DNA of 64,000 nucleotides from Grammothele lineata (lineage: Eukaryota; Basidiomycota; Agaricomycetes; Polyporales; Polyporaceae), in assembly GCA_002150815.3 (NCBI GenBank), contig NDFF03000111.1, positions 1 to 64,000 on the forward strand, read 5' to 3'. The notes under the pieces were generated by a model. That model saw only the letters and a list, made by a program, of their open reading frames with translations. It did no database searches and was not told the DNA's origin. Positions 52,712-64,000 of this stretch are shown in pieces. Within the stretch, counting starts at the first letter, position 1, and each line of letters begins with the position of its first letter. The position numbers and the translations under genes are program-made.

Positions 52712-54121
52712 ATGGGTGTGATTAAGACGGGGCCGTTCATGACGCTCGCGGGGGCTTCATGCGCTCTGCTGCTAACGTTACTCCACGTCCCGTTCAACGC
52801 TTGGGCCATACGCATTCGACTCAATCGTACCATCGACGACGAACATGGAGACGACAGCACGCATGTCATACCTCTGTACTCTCCTCCCGAATTGTGGGGG
52901 TCTGGGGATACGTGCAGCACGTGTGGCGTCAATAACTCCTTCGTAGTTGTCAGCAATGCCTTCGACGAAACCTGGCACGACTCGACTTACGATCCATCTG
53001 CCGGCATAGAGCATATCATTTCCCTTTCATTCAGCGGCACCGCAATCTACGTATACAACATCATCGTCAATGAAGTCCATCCAGGAGTGACAACTCTTAC
53101 CAACCTCTCATTCTACCTCGACGGCGCCTTTGCAGGACAATACTTCCATGCCCCAGACATTACAACCGACGTCCACTACCATGTCCTGGTCTTTGCCGCG
53201 GTGGATTTATATAGAGGGTTTCATACGCTCGAGGCGCGGGCAGGTGGTGTCAACAGTTCACTCATACTTTTTGATTATGCTGAATATACTACCGAAGAAG
53301 AGGTAGTGGAAGGAACGGCTGTGCCCTCCGACTATACCTTGCCGCCCTCCAAGTCCGTACAATCCTCTACCACGCCGACCTCTACGAGTGTATCTTCTGT
53401 ACAATCCTCGGCATCACCCTCCACCGCTAAAATTCCCGCCATTGTCGGAATCACCAGCGGGGGACTTTTCATCCTTGCCATCGTTTTCTGCGCACTTCAC
53501 ATCCTTCGATCCCGCCGCAGGCGCAGTTGTGGCGATCCCAGGCTCTCCGCTCCAGAGCTCCTAGCGACTTCGCAGGTCGTGAAACCCTGCACCCTTCAGC
53601 CCCCCGGACTCGCGGTATCTCGGCCGAGTCCGATGGATAGTAGTGGCTGGTCCTTCGTTGCACCCCAATGGCCTCCTTCCGTTCTGCATATCTACCCTAA
53701 ATCAACCGCCGCGACGGTGGGCGCGCCACACTCCACGAATCCCCCTCCTCCCGGCCCTCAGACGCCTGCTAGACGGATCGTCGTGCAGGCCGACTCGAAG
53801 GCCTCTCGAGTCTCTCCGCCGCGAGTCCGAGTCGTCGGTCGTCGGACCGGCCGACCCAGTACCACCTCCATAGGCACACTGCCGTCCGACGCAAGGACTG
53901 AGATCGCAGCGTTGGCAGCGACGGTGGAGGCGCTTCGTGCTACCCTCGCGACTCGGACCACCGTACAACCCCGCGCTCCGCCCGGCGGGATGTCGGAGCC
54001 GGTCCCGGACAGAGAGGTGGCTACGCATGGCTCGCCGGGTACGCAGATGGATTTGACCATGAATCGCGGCTCGGACTCCCCCCAGCCAGGCCGCGCAGGC
54101 TCAACGTCGGCGCGGGCCTAG
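52712..54121 (+). CDS. Intronless single-pass membrane protein, paralogue B
   Basis: Single exon, 469 residues, tandem paralogue of the gene at 50517. The same order of parts is present: a hydrophobic N-terminus, NRTIDDEHGDDSTH, the Cys pair in GDTCSTCGV, FDETWHDST (compare YDETWHEAT in A), the beta-rich FSGTAIYVYNIIVNEV and LSFYLDGAFAGQY, HVLVFAAVDL and GVNSSLILFDYAEYT. A shorter Ser/Thr stalk precedes the transmembrane helix (about residues 241-263, ITSGGLFILAIVFCALHI) and its basic stop RSRRRR. The tail is disordered except for a helix around TEIAALAATVEALRATLATR. Ectodomains are similar while tails diverge, so binding may be related but signalling could differ. Confidence 0.85.
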   Translation: MGVIKTGPFMTLAGASCALLLTLLHVPFNAWAIRIRLNRTIDDEHGDDSTHVIPLYSPPELWGSGDTCSTCGVNNSFVVVSNAFDETWHDSTYDPSAGIEHIISLSFSGTAIYVYNIIVNEVHPGVTTLTNLSFYLDGAFAGQYFHAPDITTDVHYHVLVFAAVDLYRGFHTLEARAGGVNSSLILFDYAEYTTEEEVVEGTAVPSDYTLPPSKSVQSSTTPTSTSVSSVQSSASPSTAKIPAIVGITSGGLFILAIVFCALHILRSRRRRSCGDPRLSAPELLATSQVVKPCTLQPPGLAVSRPSPMDSSGWSFVAPQWPPSVLHIYPKSTAATVGAPHSTNPPPPGPQTPARRIVVQADSKASRVSPPRVRVVGRRTGRPSTTSIGTLPSDARTEIAALAATVEALRATLATRTTVQPRAPPGGMSEPVPDREVATHGSPGTQMDLTMNRGSDSPQPGRAGSTSARA

Positions 54122-55068
54122 GACTTGACTATTTCAAGTGTAGGGACATCGCGGGCGAAGTTTGGACACTCGAGTAACTTATGGCCACTGATATTCCTCA
54201 GTACCACAACACAATATTTTTGGAAAGCTCTATATGCTTCATACTATCTATAGTAGTAATCACTGCATTGTTCGAATACCAGGGTTATACTTACTTGGAT
54301 ACCTACTTCCCAAGAGTGTTGTTAACCACCAGCTCCGCTTCGAATAGGAGGACCCCACGTGTTGCACACGACGCTCTATGCTTCGTGAGCTGAACTGAGC
54401 AGTCGCGTTACCGATCGGGTACAGGCTGACGTTCTGCTGCGATGGTAGGACATGTACAGTGCGAACGCCGTGATCAAGTCAAAGGTCGCGTGTAGTAGTA
54501 CATCGAGGCGGTAGCCACCCTACTTTGAGTGCGATAGGAAGTTTACGTAGACAGATGAGCACTGTGAAGCTTGGTCTCTGCAGCCGCTCGGTATCACGAC
54601 ATACCTTCAACTGTCAAACTTCAACGCCGAGATCGAAACACACATCCCCCCGCGCACATTGTGTGAGGAACCTATGAGACGCATTATATAAAGATTATAA
54701 CAACAACGGCGGAGACGCAACCCTCCCCGCCATACACGCATACATACACACGCGTACGCACGTATAGACCTCCCGCCCCCATCTCCCCCCCCCTCCCCTT
54801 TCCCCGAAGTATAAAGAAGAAGCAGCAGGAAGTCCGAGACCGGACATTACTTTAAGCTCTCGCCTACCCGCCCACACGCGGGCCGGGCGGAGGGCACCGC
54901 AGATCTAACTAGGGATACTAGTACACGACTTACCGCCCAGATGGATAGAATAATAGTAGGGACGGGGGGGAGCGCGGGTATGACGTATAACCTTCACCAT
55001 CTCGACCAACCTCCACCTCCACCTCCCCAGATACACAGAGTGGAGGACCCCACTCACGCTCAACCCGC
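54122..55068. other. Convergent intergenic region
   Basis: It lies between membrane protein paralogue B and the 3' end of the nucleoside transporter gene. It has a homopolymer-rich patch (runs of C near 54783) and no supported gene. Confidence 0.4.
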
Positions 55069-57567
<2,499 letters not shown>

Positions 57568-58855
57568 CGCGCGAGCGGGTTGTGCTGCCTGTGCTGCCTG
57601 GGCGAGAGGAGGAGCGGACAGGGCCTGGCTCGAGGCGGCGCGAGGGCGGGCGGAGGGGGGCACACGACTGGCGACGGTGCGGCGGCGGGCTCGACCCCCG
57701 CCCGAGAGGGTTTATACGACGGGCGGGCGGGAGGAACCATGCGGTTCAATCAATCTGGAGCAAGCACGGCGCCGTGCCTGGAGCGGGGGCGTATCGTCGC
57801 GCCTCGATAAGCCACGCGCGTCCCCCAGACGCCCTCTTCTCGCCTTCCGTGGCCACAGCCCAGGCAAAATCGCCGGGCTCCGATCGCTCAGCGCCTCGAC
57901 TGCCCGCCGGCACTCGCCCCGCCGCCCATTCAGCCCCTCCGCCAACGCCCGCGCTCCGTCCTCTCCTCATGCTCAGCAGCCCCGGGCTGTCTCAGCGAGT
58001 GCATCGCCGTCTGCTCGTCCGTGATCCCGCGAGGCCGTCGTATCAGCGACCGCCTATCCACCTATCACTCCCCACACACCGAATCGCGATCTCTGACAGC
58101 GGGACATCCCAACTCCCCGTAACGATAGCCACAGTTTTCCTCGGCGCAGCGCCCCCTCTTTTCTTTTCTGCTACACTTTACTTCCGCTCTCCCCCCTCTT
58201 CTCCTTTGGATATAAAATGCTGCCCCTCACATTGAGCGAGACTCTGCACGTCCCGAATAGCGGCACCGACGTTCCGTCGAAACCGGACTCGAGACCTCGG
58301 ACCTTCACAAACTCCCAGTTCGCAGCAGCGACATCTGACACCTCCGCCCGCGCGGCCTCGTCACTGTCAGCCTCTTGGGAGCGCGATAAGCCCTCGCGAG
58401 GCTCGCGCCGCCACATCTCGAATCTACGCGCTGCCCGCGGTGCCTACAGGCACTAGCGCGAGGAAGAGCACCACGCTCCTCTCCGCCAAGCCTCTCCTCC
58501 TCTGACGTCCCATCACCCCCTCCGCGCGAGTGCGCGGACCCGGCACACCTGCTGTTGCTGTTGATTCTTCGGGAATCGTACATTGCTAACGTTCGCGCGC
58601 GCCCTGCGGTGCAAACATTGATCTCGCCCCTGTCCCTGATCCATCCACGAGCGCCTACATACGCAGTGTCGTCCTCCTGTCCCGTCCAGTCCTTCGTGGG
58701 CACACGACCGTTATGAGCAGCCCGTATGAACCCGTCTCGTGTCATTGTGTGTGTGCGTGTGCGTGCGTTGTCCCCCGCCATCGTCTTGTGCGTCGCCCGA
58801 ACCCACCCCGCGCATCTCCAAGAAACCCACCCCACCTACCAACGCCCACTCGCAC
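57568..58855. other. Intergenic region
   Basis: It holds the promoter of the transporter gene (left) and the 3' UTR of the WD40 gene (right). Long frames here are GC-driven. A small plus-strand frame at 58217-58456 follows a TATAAA sequence but is not supported as a gene. Confidence 0.4.
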
Positions 58856-60620
58856 TCACACCTTCAACGCCCTTACACTCTTCCCCATCGCCACCGCAAT
58901 CCACTCCCCCGGCCCCGTCGCGTGCCCGCTCGCAGTCTGCATCCCGGGTATCGTCGGCGACCACGCCATGTTCGTGATCTCCCCCACGCCCGTGTACGCC
59001 ATCACCGGGTCTGTGACTACGCGTTTCTTCGCGTCGGGCCGGGGGGAGTTCGTACCTGAAGTGGTGGAGGCAGAGGCGGAGGCAGAGGCGGAGGAGGTGG
59101 AGGTGGAGGAGGAGGAGCCGCGCGGGGAGGAGGAAGAGGCTGCGGCGGAGGCGGCGGCTGTGTGCGGGGCGAGGTCCCAGAGGAGGAGTTGGCAGTCGTC
59201 GCCTGCCCCCAAGGTGTGAAGTGAGGACACAAGTAGGTACGCGAAAGAGAAGAAAACGCACCGACAGTCCCCAACAGCTGCGAGTCCGACATACTCCACC
59301 CCAACGCGTTCACCTGCGCCCGGTGGCCCCGCAGCTCCATCACCGGCTGCCCCGGGCTCCGCATATCGAGTATCTGCACGCCCTCCCCGTCCATGTGGAA
59401 CGTCGACATATAATTCGAGTCCGCCGGGTTGAACGCGATCCTCAACAGTGGGGACGTCGGGGGGCGCGCGCTCGCCGACGGGCTCGCGGAGGGCGGGGGC
59501 ACGTTCTTGGGCGCTGGGGTCTCGTAGAGGATCGTGGAGTGCTCGAGCGAGCGCAGGTCGAAGGCGCGCAGGGAGCCGTCCGCCCCGACGGAGACGAAGA
59601 TGTCCGTCGAGCCGGGCAGCCAGGCGACGTCGTACACCTCGCGGTCGTGCGCGATGAGCTGGGTGATCGCGGTGCAGGTGTCGATGTTCCAGACCGTGCA
59701 GGTCGTGTCGATCGAGGAGGTCACGACGAGGTTCGGGGACTTTTCGTTCCAGGAGAAGGAGGTGAGGGGCGCGCCGGTGTTGTTGTTCTGCACTTTGCTT
59801 TGCTGTGATGCGGGGGTCGTCAGCACGCCGCGATCCACAGCGGAAGCTGAGCCAGAAATCCTCGATATCGAGGATCGCGAGCCCCATCCGCCCTCTCAAA
59901 GCAAAGCACGCCCACTCACCCCAGACAGCGCCGTCTTCAACGTCAGCCTATGCCCCCCGCCCGCCCCCCTCCCCACATACCCCGCGCCCCCCGCGGGGGG
60001 CGCGTCGCTCGCGTACTCCCACACCCTCAACGCGTCCCCCGTCGTCGCCAGCAGCTCCGCGACCCCCGCCTTCTGGCTCCACGCGAACGCGTTCGCCGTG
60101 CCCGGCTGCCACTGCAGCCGCGTCGCGGGGTAGCCGTGCTGCGCCTCGACGAGCGTGACGAAGTCGGGGTAGTCCCCGTACCCGGAGTCGTCGTCCTCCA
60201 CTAGGACGCGCTCGTCTTGCAGCCCGACGATCGCGAGGCGGTTCCGGTAGTCTGGGGTGAGGGAGGCGATGCCGAGGCGGAAGGAGGAGCGCGGGCGGAG
60301 TTGGTGCCCGGGTGCGGGGGATTTGCACCAGTCGAGGGCGTAGACGGGCCCTGGGTGGTGGAATGGATGGTATGGTGATGTAGGATTTGCGCGCGGCGAT
60401 TTCGTAGACGGTGAAGTTGAGGATCAAGGAGGGAGGGAATATGTAGGGTCCATCCAACGTACGTAGACACAAGACCGCAGATGCAAGGAAGGAAAAACAA
60501 TGATCAGCCTCACATCCACGACATCCCATCCACCACGCGCAACTCGGCGACAGAGACAGCGACAGAGAGAAAGGACCACTCACAAGGCGCCTCATACTGC
60601 AATGTCGTCGTCTGCGCCAT
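58856..60620 (-). CDS. WD40 repeat protein, DCAF7/AN11-like
   Basis: This is a WD40 beta-propeller like human DCAF7 (HAN11) and plant TTG1/AN11, a scaffold for DYRK-type kinases and transcription factors. The frame runs from ATG at 60620 (MAQTTTLQYEAP) through W-PVYALDWCKSPAPGHQ, then LVEAQHGYPATRLQWQPG, LLATTGDALRVWEY, NNNTGAPLTSFSWNEKSPNL, VVTSSIDTTCTVWNIDT, QLIAHDREVYDVAWLPGS, SVGADGSLRAFDLRSLEHST, LLRIAFNPADSNYMST, GHRAQVNALGWSMSD and the end DPVMAYTGVGEITNMAWSPT to RALKV. These match the DCAF7 order of repeats closely. Between the last blades there is an extra Ser/Ala-rich insert of about 45 residues. The first intron is about 240 nt, longer than its neighbours. Start chosen because YEAP-W is the conserved DCAF7 beginning. 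Confidence 0.88.
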
Positions 60621-62309
60621 GCTCGGCCGTACCGTATGTGAATGCGAATGCGTATGTGTATGTGTATGTGTCGGTGTGTGCGTTAGCGTCGGAATCAGCG
60701 TCGGTGTCAGCGTCGGTACGAGCGTCGGATCCGGGATCGGGGAAGGAGTCGAGTCGTAGTAGTACCTGCGCAACGCCTTGGCGCGCAGAGAGCTCGCTGT
60801 GGGGGATTTCATGCGCATCGCCGCACCCCGAGCAGTCGAAAGGGTCCAATGGAAGGCGTGAGTTGGCGGTAATCGGGAGTGCGAGTCGGATTGGGGCCGG
60901 CGCGGACGCAGGTGCGAGGGCGGGTAGCGGGGCCAGGCAGCGGAGAGGGCGGGGCGGGCAACGACAAGAGCGACGATGTCAGCGTACACGCACACGTACA
61001 CGCACCACACACCCAACCCACGCGAGATGCACGATGAAAAGGTCGAGGGACTCGCCTCAAAGCTAAGCTTTCACTTCTCGCAACCAACGCGGACTCCTTG
61101 CGTCCTCGTGTCTTCAATATCCGCGCTGGTGGGCGGGGACGCAGAACCGGAAGGCGTGAGGTGCGGGGCGTGTCGCGTCGGATCCTAAGTGCGTATGTGC
61201 CGGATCCTTGGTGGATATTGTACAAGGTTGCGTCGTGAGCGGATATCCGTGAGTGAGTAGATGATCTAGACGAGCGACATCGGGCCTGAAAGTAGAGGTC
61301 TCGTTTAGGCGCCCAAGCGCAGCCCGGCGCCTCCCTCCCGCGTACGCATATATCCGGCTTTCTCCTCTCCCAGCACCCTCTCGAAGTCCCCGTTCCCGCT
61401 TCCGAGTCCCCGGTTCCTGGTCTCAAACAAAGCGTTTGGTGGAGTCGAACACAAGAAAGACCGAATTCGTTCGCCCGCGCGCGTGAACGGCGGCCCCGGC
61501 TCAGTTGTGGGTGCACAGCGGGCCCACAGGCGAAGCATCCTTTGCGAAGGCTCGCTTGCAAACGGTGTTTTACCCCCGTACCACTGCTCAGGTCAAGAAT
61601 CGCGATTTTTCTTCGTTGGACCCTCATAATTATTATGGGATGCTCTATATCACCCCCTTAAGTGCTAAAACGGCGGGAGGAGGGAGCGTATATGGCCGGA
61701 ATGATGTCTAGCGCATGAGCAGCCCTCTTGCGGGAAAGAAAGTTGCTCCACAGACGTCATCCAGACGCTTATGACCGACTCTGTCATTTCTCGTTCTGTG
61801 CTGTTCACCAGGATACTCATTCGACTCCGAGGCAAATGGTCAATGCTCGCTTATAGATATGATTCTGGCTGACCATTCTCCTCATGTACGTGCGCCCGGA
61901 GGCGTTGCCTTGAACTTCAACGCGCATCTAATCCTCAAAGCAGAAACTACGGACGAATGTGCGGACGATGTAAGAACCCGGAGACAAGCCTCTTTATACG
62001 TGGTGGAGATTTCGAGTTCATATCAAGGTACATGCATATACGCTTCGTGCATAAATATATCATACAGGCCGAATGAAAAGTTGATAGACACAAATCGACA
62101 CTCCCTAAGCCTGCGCTTCACCTGACCGCGACTGGCAATACAGAGCACAATCCGCCCGTCCCACGTCGACGCGCCGTTCGCATCGCTCACACGTATCCAC
62201 GTACACTGTACTGGTACTTTGTTTATGAGCTTAATCTGGTAAAAGCTTGCTCTAAGTCAATTGAGTTACTGTGTCCGTTGCAACGCGCCGGCCTCCAAGT
62301 TTGAACCTC
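60621..62309. other. Intergenic region
   Basis: This 1.7-kb stretch holds the promoter of the WD40 gene and the 3' end of the polytopic membrane protein. Frames here are short or low complexity. No repeat family or RNA gene was recognised beyond the leader repeats. Confidence 0.4.
60644..60733 (+). repeat. Simple repeats (gtatgt and gcgtcgg) in WD40 gene leader
   Basis: Tandem tatgtg/gcgaat units grade into several agcgtcggt units directly upstream of the WD40 start, probably in its 5' UTR or core promoter. Unstable length is likely. Confidence 0.6.
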
Positions 62310-63761
62310 TTATATCTTCGTGTCTTCTGATACTACCGACGGTGTATCGCAGACAGGGAAAGCGCGTGTGTAAGATATCGCAGCGCCACCTCGCCGAGTC
62401 GAGGAGTCCAGGTTCTCCAGCCTAATAGTGCAGTCCTGCTCAACGCTAGAACAACTCTGGCCCAGCTGCGAATGTCCGAAGCTGACCAGCACAATAATGA
62501 GCATCGGATATCCTGCCTATACGTCCTCAACAAATATTGCACGCAAGAACGTAAATATGTGTAGTTTACTCACCATTACAAAAACTAGGGCACCGGTGAC
62601 GAGAACAATCATGGCATCGATGAAGACAATCGAGACAGGGCTGCTGGAGGAGGTAATATACAATGCGACAGATATCTATTCTGGAAGTCAGTATATCGAG
62701 CTATCACGCAAAAGTGAGCCTACCCAAATGAGCGAATAGCCCAGCCCCGACTCGACCAGCAGGCACAATAGTCTCATGCTGTGTATAGTCTCGGGGCCGG
62801 TGCCCTCGCCAAAAGCACTTCTGAGGGCAGCACGATGGATCCTGTTCCATTTAAGATCTTTGAACATGATTATCGGTCGCAAAACAATGGCGCACCATGC
62901 CTTGTATCCGACCAATGACGTCGCTGTTACATTACTGATCCAAGAAAAGATCCACGTCGCGAGTCCAAGTGTGCTGTACGCATACACAAACAGCGGCCGG
63001 TTCTTGAAGCTAGTTCCGTGGTCGGCGGGATCTTCCGCCACCACCGCTGAAACGATTCCAAGCGCTGTGGCCGCAGCGTGTGCGTGAGTCGTACATACAT
63101 CCCTCGGAGGAACTTTGCGGCGCACTCACCCAGCATTGCAGTCATAATGGTCGCACAAAGGCAGCGTACAGGCAAGTTCCCCCACCACACAACACACGTC
63201 CTCCACCACACGATCGCGTCTCCTATGGATGCCTACAGACTCCGATTAATGGGAATGGGATAGCATGGTATTTGGAGGGGCATACCGAGGTCAGCATAGA
63301 CACCGTACCAATCAACGCCTGCGCCTCTCTCACAGAGAGACTCCAGGTGGCCAGCGAAGACAGCTGACCGAGTGAGCCGGTATAGAGCATGGCGGACGTC
63401 ACATAATTGTTTGCCCAGTATACGACGGTGACAGCGAAGTAAACACACGAGAAGACGTAGAGAAATATGGTGCAGGCAAGCTGGATTTTTTGAGGCGTGC
63501 TCTTGAGTCCATTGCGGCTTTCGGGAAGGAAGGTCATTTATCAATCATACAAACAGATTGATTATAGAGTACTCACGCAAGGAATAAAGATGTCGCTGAA
63601 AAGAGAATCGTCAAGCCACCTAGCGTAAAGCTCTGGTCAGTGCAATCAACACGAGGACGACTTCAAGAAATAAACATACCAAAGAATACGGAGGATGTCA
63701 ACAAGACGGCGAGTGACCCCACAGAAGACGGATCGGAGGCGAGGTAGGTCCAAGTACCCAT
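62310..63761 (-). CDS. Polytopic (about 7-helix) membrane protein
   Basis: Function unknown; it looks like one of the many seven-helix membrane proteins of basidiomycetes, some of which resemble orphan receptors. About eight exons can be joined in frame from ATG at 63761 (MGTWTYLASDPSSVGSLAVL) to TAA at 62310-62312 (ending SEDTKI). Hydrophobic segments in order: SLAVLLTSSVFFG, LTILFSATSLFLA, LACTIFLYVFSCVYFAVTVV, the conserved-looking IGDAIVWWRTCVVW, CLCATIMTAMLGALGIVSAV, YSTLGLATWIFSWISNVTAT, LCLLVESGLGYSLIW with ISVALYITSS, and IVFIDAMIVLVTGALVFVM. Donors include GTATGT, GTGAGT and GTAGGC. The C-terminal tail of about 60 residues is hydrophilic and presumably cytosolic. Confidence 0.8.
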
Positions 63762-64000
63762 GTTGAATATTGTTTAACGTGGCTGAGTGGAACGCAGGGC
63801 AGCGGTCGCTAGTGCAAGGCAACGACTCGAGCCAGGATTTATGTACAGCCGGTCGCTGACAGGTGGACGGAAGGTTTGCACTTTGTCTCTCCGAGAGTAC
63901 CGACTGAATCGAAGGACCCGATACTTCTCATCTCTCGTCGGCAATGAGAGATCAGCCAATTTGGCAGGCGGGGGCGCGGAAGAGTGGGTACATATTTGGC
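63762..64000. other. Right-edge sequence
   Basis: This is the immediate upstream region of the polytopic membrane protein gene. No further feature is visible before the window ends. Confidence 0.4.

Noticed and set aside
57582..58235. 217-codon plus-strand frame upstream of the nucleoside transporter
   Set aside because: Arg/Gly/Pro-rich composition typical of GC-rich non-coding DNA; it runs antisense through the transporter start and promoter.
58217..58456. 79-codon plus-strand frame after a TATAAA
   Set aside because: The TATA is immediately next to the ATG, leaving no room for a leader, and the peptide matches nothing; more likely chance.
60510..61016. 168-codon minus-strand frame with Thr-Pro-Thr repeats
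   Set aside because: The repeats come from simple DNA repeats in the WD40 gene leader; the real start MAQTTT at 60620 lies within it and matches the DCAF7 beginning.

Overview
This window looks like nuclear DNA of a basidiomycete fungus, most like a wood-decay agaricomycete (polypore type). The evidence is GC-rich, intron-dense genes whose introns are mostly 48-70 nt with GTRNGT donors, together with protein families typical of that group: methanol/alcohol-oxidase-type GMC enzymes, a BTB protein, a GPI-anchored Cys/Ser-rich secreted protein, NmrA and P450. There are no CRISPR arrays, bacterial operons or viral genes. All gene models were spliced by hand by requiring GT-AG (occasionally GC-AG) junctions that keep family motifs in frame.

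Layout. 1-11.8 kb: ribosomal protein uS7/RPS5 (minus, six exons, complete), a coiled-coil protein with an RRM-like start (plus), a BTB protein (minus), an aldo/keto reductase (minus) and a conserved hypothetical (plus). 11.8-16.4 kb and 17.5-20.1 kb are gene-poor. Between them lies a secreted GPI-anchored protein (plus). 20.1-22.2 kb: an acyl-CoA oxidase (plus). 22.5-36.7 kb: four tandem, head-to-tail, apparently intact alcohol oxidase genes (minus), each with 14 exons and its own TATA box. 37.8-44.8 kb: a Cys-rich single-pass membrane protein with one very long intron, a charged low-complexity protein, and an NmrA-like protein (all plus). 45.7-49.0 kb: a cytochrome P450 (minus) carrying a 941-bp insertion exactly at a 3' splice site. 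50.5-54.1 kb: two tandem intronless single-pass membrane proteins (plus). 55.1-63.8 kb: a concentrative nucleoside transporter, a DCAF7/AN11-type WD40 protein and a polytopic membrane protein (all minus).

How it fits together. The centre is an array of H2O2-producing flavo-oxidases: one acyl-CoA oxidase facing four alcohol oxidases, of the kind wood-decay fungi use to make peroxide from methanol or other small alcohols. The alcohol oxidases fall into two pairs (1+2, 3+4), and spacers are duplicated along with the genes, so the array grew by repeated unequal duplication. The other genes are a mix of housekeeping and lineage-specific functions with no obvious shared pathway.

The most unusual structures are the P450 insertion, whose target duplication re-creates the acceptor it interrupted; GC-AG introns at the same site in two of the four oxidases; a 291-bp MITE between oxidases 1 and 2; and a 561-nt intron in the Cys-rich membrane protein.
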